Assembly: GCA_902478935.1 (NCBI GenBank)
Contig: CABSMV010000008.1
Coordinates: 1 to 27,587, forward strand
Origin: an uncultured Collinsella sp.
GTDB lineage: Bacteria; Actinomycetota; Coriobacteriia; Coriobacteriales; Coriobacteriaceae
DNA: 27,587 nucleotides
Direction of reading: 5' to 3'
The notes beneath the pieces are model-generated. The model worked only from the letters and a program-made list of their open reading frames with translations, searched no databases and was not told the DNA's origin. The position numbers and the translations under genes were made by a program. Of the stretch, positions 8,080 to 13,641 are shown one piece after another (position 1 is the first letter of the stretch; each line of letters opens with the position of its first letter).

Positions 8080-8095
8080 TGTTTTACGTGAAACG
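8080..8095. promoter_or_regulatory. parS-like ParB/Spo0J binding site
   Basis: TGTTTTACGTGAAACG differs from the bacterial parS consensus TGTTTCACGTGAAACA at two of 16 positions, and the inner 14-mer at only one. The right half GTGAAAC is perfect. It lies in the non-coding gap between the aminotransferase and the PHP gene. The call is by consensus match only; no parAB genes are in the window. Confidence 0.5.
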
Positions 8096-8122
8096 GGGTT
8101 TGGTGTTAAGCCGGACCCCGTT
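8092..8122 (+). other. Hairpin downstream of the aminotransferase
   Basis: AACGGGGT (8092-8099) pairs perfectly with ACCCCGTT (8115-8122). No T-run follows, so it is not a classical terminator. It abuts the parS-like site and may simply stabilise the aminotransferase transcript end. Confidence 0.35.
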
Positions 8123-8179
8123 GTCATGGACGTTGTGTCTTTGGGATGGAGTGGTTTTACGACTATCGAAGGCTATGCG

Positions 8180-8185
8180 TACAAT
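8180..8185 (+). promoter_or_regulatory. -10-like TACAAT upstream of the PHP gene
   Basis: GCGTACAATGAAT lies about 37 nt before the start codon. A TTTACG at 8156-8161 sits 18 bp upstream and could be a poor -35. Confidence 0.4.
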
Positions 8186-8222
8186 GAATATAAGCGACGG
8201 CCGTGCCAGATAAGGAGACCTG

Positions 8223-9044
8223 ATGCCCTACCTGCTTTCTTGTGACATTCATACCCATACGATGTTCTCTGCGCATGCATATTCGACCATTGAGGAGAAT
8301 GTGTACTGGGCGGCAGAGCGTGGCCTGCAGGTGCTCGGATCTGCCGACCATTTGAGCTCTATGGTTACGGCTTGCCCCAATGACCTGCGCAGTTACCAGT
8401 TCTTTATCAACCAGGATATCTGGCCGCGCATTTGGAGCGGCGTGCTGGTGCTGCGTGGTGCCGAGGCCGATATCGTTTCGCTGGACGGAAGCCTGTTTGG
8501 CGAGGACACTCCTGTCACGCTCGATATCGCCGGCGATTCGTACAGCCGTCAGCATTCACTGTTCGATTTGGTTACGCGTAATTTGGATTATTTGGTTGCA
8601 AGCGTGCATAATCCGCAGATTGCTGAGGGCGCGACGCTGGCCCAGACGACCGAGATGTATATCAATGCCCTGGAGCACCCCAAGGTGTTCATGCTGGGCC
8701 ACACGGGGCGTTCGGGCGTGCCGTTCGATATCGACGAGGTGCTGTTGGCAGCTAAGGCCAAGCACAAGATTATCGAGATCAACAACCATAGTCTTGAACA
8801 CGGTATCGACACTGAGCATTGGGTCGTATGCCGCAAGATCGCCGAGCGCTGCGCCGAGCTGGGCGTGGGCATTGGCGTTTCGACCGATGCGCACATTGGC
8901 ATGGCCATTGGCAAGCTCGATCACGCGCGCAAGATGCTCGACGAGATTCACTTCCCGTTGGATCTGATCGTGACGCGCGACCGCGAGACGCTGCTGCGCG
9001 AGATGGCGGCAGCCGGCGTGTGCGATCTGCGCAATGGGATGTAG
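8223..9044 (+). CDS. PHP-domain phosphoesterase, YcdX-like
   Basis: Metal-dependent phosphatase of the polymerase-and-histidinol-phosphatase fold, 273 aa. The expected metal ligands are all visible: DIHTHT (H10, H12), H18, ADH (D42, H43), E81 in RGAEADI, H129 in ASVHNP, H160 in LGHTGR, and STDAH (D222, H224). This set matches the trinuclear-site YcdX branch, which hydrolyses small phosphoesters, more than the HisK-type histidinol phosphatase, but the natural substrate is unknown. AAGGAG 5-6 nt before the ATG gives a good start. A -10-like box and a GC-rich terminator bracket the gene, so it is probably transcribed alone. No histidine genes are nearby, which argues mildly against a biosynthetic role. 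Confidence 0.9.
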   Translation: MPYLLSCDIHTHTMFSAHAYSTIEENVYWAAERGLQVLGSADHLSSMVTACPNDLRSYQFFINQDIWPRIWSGVLVLRGAEADIVSLDGSLFGEDTPVTLDIAGDSYSRQHSLFDLVTRNLDYLVASVHNPQIAEGATLAQTTEMYINALEHPKVFMLGHTGRSGVPFDIDEVLLAAKAKHKIIEINNHSLEHGIDTEHWVVCRKIAERCAELGVGIGVSTDAHIGMAIGKLDHARKMLDEIHFPLDLIVTRDRETLLREMAAAGVCDLRNGM

Positions 9045-9066
9045 CGGAGTTTATAAACCAAGCGAA

Positions 9067-9097
9067 GGGGGCGGCCCAGGCGGGTCGCCCCCTTTCT
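9067..9097 (+). terminator. Intrinsic terminator after the PHP gene
   Basis: 11-bp GC-rich stem (9067-9077 with 9082-9092, one G-T wobble), loop AGGC, followed by TTTCTTGT. Confidence 0.85.
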
Positions 9098-9122
9098 TGT
9101 CCCAAAAATCTACTGAGGTTGG

Positions 9123-10571
9123 TTAGCGGCGTTCGAGGACCGCTACGGTTTCGGTGTGGTCGGTATGGGGGAACATGTCGACTGGCGTGATCTTGAGCAG
9201 GCGATAGCCTCCGTCGAGGAGCTGGTGAAGGTCGCGCTCTTGAGTTACGGGGTTGCAGCTGATATAGGTGATGCGGCGCGGCTTAAGCGCGCAGGCAGCT
9301 TCGAGGAACTCGGGGGTAGAGCCGGCGCGCGGCGGATCGATGGAAAGGACATCGACCCGCTCGTTGTTGTCGGCGGCATCTAGGATGTAGTCGGTGGCGT
9401 CGTCGGCCATAAACCAAGCGCTGCGGGTGAGGCCGTTGAGCTCGGCATTGCGGCGTGCGTCGGCAATGCCCGCCGGGTTGCGCTCCACGCCGAGCAGCAT
9501 AATGCCGATACCCTTGTTCTGGGCATCTTTAGCTGCGCAAAGACCGATGGTACCGCTGCCACAGTAGGCATCCATGAGCACATCGCCCTGGTGCAAATCC
9601 ATGCCGTCGATAGCGAGCTGATAGAGCAGCTCGGTCTGTTGCGGGTTGGTCTGATAAAACGCGGTGGGGGAGATGTCGAATTCGCAGCCGAGCAGCTGGT
9701 CGCGCATGCATTCGGCGCCATACACGATGCGGGTTTCCTCGCCGAGGATGGCGTTGCCGGGACGTCCGTTGATGTTTTGGGCGACGGTGACGATGCGCGG
9801 ATCGAGTGCGGCGACAGCCTCAAAGAACTCCTGCGCATGCGGCAAGTCGCGCTGAGCGGTCACGAGCGTGACCATGACCTGGTCGGTACGCCAACCGCAG
9901 CGGACGACGGCATAGCGAAGCAAACCAAGATGCTTGTCCTCATTAAAGGCGGGAATATGCAGCCGCTCAGCTTCGCGTGCGATGCCGTTGAGAATCTGAC
10001 GGGCGCCCGGTGCCTCGACGGGGCATTCGGGTACGGCAACGATCTTGTGCGTGCCGCGCTCGAAGAAACCGCAACGGACGGCGCCCTCCTTACCGGGAGC
10101 AAAGGGAGTGGCAGCCTTATGACGAAAGCCACGCGGTGCAGGATATTTGCCCGGGTCGCCCAGGGTGACACCCATGCCACGAATAGGATCTACAGCAATG
10201 CCCTCACGCTCACAAAGCGAAGCAAAAAGCTCCTCCATAGCAGCCTGCTTAGCTGCCAACTGCTTTTTATAAGGACGATTGAGCGCCGTGCATCCGCCAC
10301 AAGCTCTCATGATGGAACAGGGAGACTTGGGATCCACAGCCTTACGCGCAGACGAAACCCGATCTTTATGCGAGCGCTTGGAGCGAGTCTGAGATGCCTT
10401 ATCCTCGTTCCGACGAGAGCCGGGACGCTTGGCCTTAGCCTTGCCCTTGGCCGACTTACCCTTCGCGTCCTGAGACGACTTGGATTTCTTAGAAGATTTT
10501 TTCTCCTCTGACCCCTCAGCCGCCTCGATCAAAGCACGACGAGCCTTACGCTCCGCACGAGATTCTGCCAT
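9123..10571 (-). CDS. 23S rRNA (uracil-C5) methyltransferase, RlmCD/TrmA family
   Basis: SAM-dependent enzyme that makes 5-methyluridine in 23S rRNA; 482 aa. An iron-sulfur cluster set is visible: C85, C91, C94 (CGGC) and C183. SAM motif I DAYCGSGTIGL is at 334-344, FYQTNPQQ at 305-312, DPPRAG at 412-417, the catalytic Cys in YISCNP (C439), and the general base in HTETV (E474). The Firmicutes enzymes RlmCD/YefA are the best analogues; TrmA or RlmD activity cannot be excluded. Unusually, residues 1-80 are a Lys/Arg/Ser-rich disordered tail and I see no TRAM domain before the cluster. GGGG 7 nt upstream supports the start. Its promoter region abuts the 147-bp inverted-repeat element. Confidence 0.92.
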   Translation of the reverse strand: MAESRAERKARRALIEAAEGSEEKKSSKKSKSSQDAKGKSAKGKAKAKRPGSRRNEDKASQTRSKRSHKDRVSSARKAVDPKSPCSIMRACGGCTALNRPYKKQLAAKQAAMEELFASLCEREGIAVDPIRGMGVTLGDPGKYPAPRGFRHKAATPFAPGKEGAVRCGFFERGTHKIVAVPECPVEAPGARQILNGIAREAERLHIPAFNEDKHLGLLRYAVVRCGWRTDQVMVTLVTAQRDLPHAQEFFEAVAALDPRIVTVAQNINGRPGNAILGEETRIVYGAECMRDQLLGCEFDISPTAFYQTNPQQTELLYQLAIDGMDLHQGDVLMDAYCGSGTIGLCAAKDAQNKGIGIMLLGVERNPAGIADARRNAELNGLTRSAWFMADDATDYILDAADNNERVDVLSIDPPRAGSTPEFLEAACALKPRRITYISCNPVTQERDLHQLLDGGYRLLKITPVDMFPHTDHTETVAVLERR

Positions 10572-10610
10572 GAATTAACCCCACTAATTTACAAATTGAA
10601 ATCTGAAAGC

Positions 10611-10616
10611 ATTGTA
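10611..10616 (-). promoter_or_regulatory. -10-like TACAAT for the rRNA methyltransferase
   Basis: Minus strand reads CGGTACAATGC about 40 nt before the start at 10571. No clear -35. Confidence 0.4.
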
Positions 10617-10680
10617 CCGTGCCAAGTTAGCAGACGATATGCAAGCGCCCATTTCATGTCAGTGATAAGTCCAACGATGT

Positions 10681-10827
10681 TTGCCCGGCGTGGGCGGGGA
10701 GCGGCGCGTAATTAAGTTTATCGCGAGTTCCGCACGCAAAGGAAAGCACTTAATGTGCTTTCCGTCTTGCGCAGGACTGTAGAGCAGGAAACTTAATTAC
10801 GCGCCGCTCCCCGCCCACGCCGGGCAA
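10681..10827. repeat. 147-bp element with perfect 39-bp terminal inverted repeats
   Basis: Arm 10681-10719 (begins TTGCCCGGCGTGGGCGGGGA, ends AATTAAGTTT) is the exact reverse complement of 10789-10827. The 69-bp centre contains another hairpin, GGAAAGCAC-TTAAT-GTGCTTTCC (10741-10763), flanked by further partly complementary sequence (GCAA / TTGC). The whole element can fold into one long hairpin. It encodes no protein. It lies between two divergent promoters, its right end 8 bp before the -35 of the transporter. The perfection of the arms suggests recent origin, gene conversion or selection. Confidence 0.92.
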
Positions 10828-10835
10828 CCTCTCCC

Positions 10836-10864
10836 TTGTACTTTATCAAGGTAGAGTGTATGAT
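10836..10864 (+). promoter_or_regulatory. Promoter of the amino acid ABC transporter
   Basis: -35 TTGTAC (10836-10841), 17-bp spacer, -10 TATGAT (10859-10864). This is the best-formed promoter in the window. Predicted leader about 50 nt. Confidence 0.6.
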
Positions 10865-10882
10865 TCTGGACGTTACACGACT

Positions 10883-10902
10883 CACTTTACTTAACTAAAG
10901 TG
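10883..10902 (+). promoter_or_regulatory. Leader hairpin before the transporter ribosome site
   Basis: CACTTTA (10883-10889) pairs perfectly with TAAAGTG (10896-10902) around CTTAAC. It ends 5 nt before the AAGGGGG ribosome site at 10908-10914, so it may influence translation. Confidence 0.4.
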
Positions 10903-10920
10903 CCATCAAGGGGGAATACC

Positions 10921-11781
10921 ATGAACACCGATATGTCTCGTCGTCAGTTTGTTGGTCTAGCCGGCTCGCTCGCCACGGTTCTAGGCCTCGGCCTGGTTGG
11001 TTGTGGCGGCGGTGCCGATAAGGGCTCTGCTGCCGGTTCTGCCGCAGCCAAGGATGTGAAGGGCGCTGCGGAGTCCAAGAAGCTCGTGGTGGGCTTTGAT
11101 AAGTCCTATCCTCCGTACGGCTTTGTGGGCGACGATGGCGAGTACACCGGCTTTGATCTCGATCTGGCCAAGGCTGTTGCCGATAAGCAGGGCTGGGAGG
11201 TCAAATACGAGGCCATCGACTGGGATGCCAAGGATACGCTGCTTAACTCGGGTGCCATCAACTGCATCTGGAACGGCTTTACCATGGAGGGCCGTGAGGA
11301 CGACTACACGTTCTCCGAGCCGTACATGCTCAACGAGCAGGTGCTGGTGGTAAAGAAGGATGCAGGCATCAAGAGCTGGGACGATCTTGCCGGCAAGACC
11401 GTGATTACCCAGACCGATTCCGCTGCGCAGGATGTGCTCGAGGGTGACCAGAAGGATCTGGCGGCGACGTTTGCCACGCTCGACACGATCGACGAGTACA
11501 ACACGGCCTTTATGCAGCTCGAGAGCGGCGCGGTCGATGCCGTGGCGTGCGATCTTTCGATTGCCCAGTATCAGCTTGCCGCCAAGCCCGATGCCTATAC
11601 GCAGCTTGATGAGCCGCTGTCCAGCGAGCACTACGCCGTTGGCTTTAAGAAGGGCGACACCAAGTCGGCCGACGCCGTGACCGAGTCGCTCAAGGCGCTC
11701 TACGAGGACGGCACGGTTAAGGACCTGTGCGACAAATACGCGAGCTACGGCCTGTCCTTCGACAACTGGGTTCTCAAATAG
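10921..11781 (+). CDS. Polar amino acid ABC transporter substrate-binding lipoprotein
   Basis: Extracellular family-3 solute-binding protein that captures an amino acid and delivers it to the permease. The N-terminus carries a twin-arginine motif (SRRQFVG, R7-R8) and a lipobox LVGC with the lipidated C28, followed by a Gly/Ala/Ser spacer. The mature part starts KKLVVGFDKSYPPYGF, the hallmark of this family, and continues DDGEYTGFDLDLAKAV and NSGAINCIWNGFTMEGRE. Length (286 aa) is normal. The ligand is not determinable; glutamine, cystine or a basic amino acid are possible. AAGGGGG 6 nt before the ATG at 10921 fixes the start over an upstream in-frame codon at 10900. It is first in a three-gene set, separated from the permease by a large inverted repeat that begins within its last codons. 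Confidence 0.93.
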   Translation: MNTDMSRRQFVGLAGSLATVLGLGLVGCGGGADKGSAAGSAAAKDVKGAAESKKLVVGFDKSYPPYGFVGDDGEYTGFDLDLAKAVADKQGWEVKYEAIDWDAKDTLLNSGAINCIWNGFTMEGREDDYTFSEPYMLNEQVLVVKKDAGIKSWDDLAGKTVITQTDSAAQDVLEGDQKDLAATFATLDTIDEYNTAFMQLESGAVDAVACDLSIAQYQLAAKPDAYTQLDEPLSSEHYAVGFKKGDTKSADAVTESLKALYEDGTVKDLCDKYASYGLSFDNWVLK

Positions 11782-11881
11782 CCACAGCACCCAACCTTGC
11801 GGCTCCAACCCTCCTCGCGTACCAAAGTACGCTTCGTCGGGCTTGTCGCTCGCAATCTTGGGCACTGTGCCTATTTGAGAA
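11771..11881. repeat. 111-bp inverted repeat between binding-protein and permease genes
   Basis: The outer 24 nt at each end match as reverse complements at 21 of 24 positions (left begins TTCTCAAATAG, right ends CTATTTGAGAA). The centre is a perfect GCGTAC-CAAA-GTACGC hairpin (11817-11832), with partly complementary sequence between. The left arm includes the last codons and stop (TAG 11779-11781) of the binding-protein gene; the right arm ends about 25 bp before the permease ribosome site. It has no T-run. Position suggests a 3'-protective or attenuating structure that raises binding protein over permease, as known for REP elements after malE. Confidence 0.85.
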
Positions 11882-11920
11882 TAAGATCAGCCGTTCTGTT
11901 GCTGCGAAGGAGAAGGTAGG

Positions 11921-12574
11921 TTGTCTATTCAGGTCATGATGCAGATGCTTGGCCAGGGATTCTTGGTCAGTTTGCAGCTGTTTGTACTGACGCTGCTCGG
12001 GTCGATTCCGCTGGGAATTCCCGTGGCGTTTATGCGCATGAGCAAAATTGCGCCGCTCCGCTGGATTGCGCGCATCTATATCTCGGTTATGCGCGGCACG
12101 CCGCTCATGCTGCAGATGTTTGCCATCTACTTTGCCCCGTACTACGTGTTCGGCATTTCGCTCACGCCCGATTCCAAGTGGACGGCGTGCGTCGTAGCGT
12201 TCATCATCAACTACGCCGGTTACTTTGCCGAGATCTATCGCTCGGGCCTGCAGTCCATTCCGCGCGGTCAATACGAGGCCGCCGAGGTGCTGGGCTACTC
12301 GCGCCTGCAGACGTTTTTGTACATTGTGATGCCGCAGGTTGCCAAGCGTATTCTGCCGGCGATGGGCAACGAGATCATCACGCTGGTCAAGGACACGTCG
12401 CTGGCGTTTGCCATCGGCGTGGGGGAGATGTTCTCGACGGCCAAGGCGCTGGTCGCCTCGCAAGTGAGCATGGTGCCGTTTGCGATTGCGGCGTTGATCT
12501 ACTGGGTCTTTAACTTTGTGGTCGAGATGCTGCTGGGCGCCGCCGAAAAGAAGCTGGACTATTATCATGACTAA
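11921..12574 (+). CDS. Polar amino acid ABC transporter permease
   Basis: Inner-membrane channel subunit of the HisM/GlnP type, 217 aa, normal length. About five membrane helices are visible, starting with GFLVSLQLFVLTLLGSIPLG. The N-terminal ARIYISVMRGTPLMLQMF and the EAA loop YRSGLQSIPRGQYEAAEVLG (about 107-126), which docks the ATPase, are typical. The start is TTG at 11921, preceded by AAGGAG 8 nt upstream; no ATG in a better position exists. The end overlaps the ATPase start by 8 bp. It works with the binding lipoprotein before it and the ATPase after it, probably as a homodimer, since only one permease gene is present. Confidence 0.94.
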   Translation: MSIQVMMQMLGQGFLVSLQLFVLTLLGSIPLGIPVAFMRMSKIAPLRWIARIYISVMRGTPLMLQMFAIYFAPYYVFGISLTPDSKWTACVVAFIINYAGYFAEIYRSGLQSIPRGQYEAAEVLGYSRLQTFLYIVMPQVAKRILPAMGNEIITLVKDTSLAFAIGVGEMFSTAKALVASQVSMVPFAIAALIYWVFNFVVEMLLGAAEKKLDYYHD

Positions 12575-13331
12575 CTCAGTGATGAAAATCGAAAACGCGC
12601 GTAAGGCGTTTGGCGGCAATGAGGTGCTCAAGGATATCTCGCTTGAGGTTAAGCGCGGCGAGGTCGTGGCGATTATCGGACCTTCGGGTGGCGGTAAGTC
12701 CACGCTGCTGCGGTGTGCCACGCTGCTCGAGACACTCGACGGCGGCTCGCTTTCGTTTGGCGACCTTGCCGTTGCGACGGATGCGGGTTCGGGCGCGGTC
12801 TATGCGAAGGGCGATGTGCCCAAGCAGGCGCGCTCGCGATTCGGCCTGGTGTTCCAAAATTACAACCTGTTCCCGCACTATACCGTGATGAAAAACATCA
12901 TCGACGCGCCGATCCGCGTGCTTAAGCGCCCGCGCGAGCAGGCGGAAGCTCGTGCGCATGAATTGATTGCTCAGATGGGGCTTACGGGCAACGAGAACAA
13001 GGTGCCATGTGAGCTTTCGGGCGGCCAGCAACAGCGTGTGAGTATCGCCCGCGCCTTGGCGCTCGATCCGGAGATCCTGTTCTTTGACGAGCCGACCTCG
13101 GCACTTGATCCCGAGCTGACGGCCGAGGTGCTGCATGTCATTAAAGACCTTGCCGCGCAGAATATGACGATGGTAATCGTGACCCACGCGATGCAGTTTG
13201 CGCGCGATGTTGCCGACCGCGTGGTCTTTATGGATGGCGGTCGTATTGTTGAGGAGGGGCCCGCCGAGCAGGTTATCGACCATCCGCGCGAGCAGCGCAC
13301 GCGTGAGTTCTTGAGCCGTATCGAGGGGTAG
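12567..13331 (+). CDS. Polar amino acid ABC transporter ATP-binding protein
   Basis: Cytoplasmic ATPase that powers the importer; 254 aa. Walker A GPSGGGKST (38-46), Q-loop FQNYNLFPHYTV, signature LSGGQQQR (150-157), Walker B ILFFDEPTSALD (170-181) and the switch His in VTHAMQFA are all intact. It belongs to the GlnQ/HisP group. ATG at 12567 overlaps the permease stop (ATGACTAA), implying translational coupling; an in-frame ATG at 12582 is a possible alternative. A slightly unusual insertion after the first strand region (TDAGSGAVYAKGDVPKQ, about 71-87) lengthens the loop before the Q-loop. A terminator follows 33 bp after the stop. Confidence 0.96.
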   Translation: MTNSVMKIENARKAFGGNEVLKDISLEVKRGEVVAIIGPSGGGKSTLLRCATLLETLDGGSLSFGDLAVATDAGSGAVYAKGDVPKQARSRFGLVFQNYNLFPHYTVMKNIIDAPIRVLKRPREQAEARAHELIAQMGLTGNENKVPCELSGGQQQRVSIARALALDPEILFFDEPTSALDPELTAEVLHVIKDLAAQNMTMVIVTHAMQFARDVADRVVFMDGGRIVEEGPAEQVIDHPREQRTREFLSRIEG

Positions 13332-13364
13332 GCTCAGGTATTTACTCAACTATTAATTGAGGCG

Positions 13365-13406
13365 AAGCCGCCGCAGGTCTTACGGTCTGTGGCGGCTTTT
13401 TGTTTG
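13365..13406 (+). terminator. Intrinsic terminator of the ABC transporter operon
   Basis: 11-bp stem AAGCCGCCGCA (13365-13375) with TGTGGCGGCTT (13388-13398), one G-T wobble, followed by TTTGTTTG. Confidence 0.88.
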
Positions 13407-13641
13407 CATCGACGGGGTTCAATAATCGCCCCACAAGCTTGTCTCTTCCTCTCGCCGCCTGTATTCATACGTGTGCCGAAAGGTGTGCATGGACGGTCGC
13501 CCGTGAGGGTAGGGTGGTGGCATAGGACATTTGGAGGGTGAGCCGGCTCGGCTGCCGACCATGCTGCTCCCGGGATGGCACCGACCGCGAACTCTCCCCG
13601 TTGGCGTCGCGCATTGCGCGCGGCCCTGCAAGGAGGTCATC
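13407..13641 (+). promoter_or_regulatory. Long leader region of the EF-G-like gene
   Basis: About 235 bp with no gene. An AT-rich CAATAAT at about 13420-13427 could be part of a promoter. The 3' half is GC-rich and structured: a GGGA-TGGCACC-GA block near 13572-13584 is followed by TCTCCCCG, giving a shape like a T-box antiterminator (bulge TGGNACC between short helices), and a CGCGC-ATT-GCGCG hairpin lies just before the AAGGAGG ribosome site. No specifier stem was recognised and the downstream gene is not amino-acid related, so this is only suggestive. Confidence 0.3.

Larger units (their letters stand above)
10572..10920. other. 349-bp divergent intergenic region
   Basis: Contains no gene. 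It holds, in order, a minus-strand -10-like box for the rRNA methyltransferase, the 147-bp inverted-repeat element, a plus-strand promoter and a small leader hairpin for the amino acid transporter. Each is described separately. Confidence 0.85.

Noticed and set aside
10681..10827. Ordinary bidirectional terminator
   Set aside because: The flanking genes point away from it, there is no T-run, and the arms are far longer than needed.
13531..13641. N-terminal extension of the EF-G-like protein
   Set aside because: Residues are unlike any EF-G, and AAGGAGG at 13630-13636 points to the ATG at 13642.
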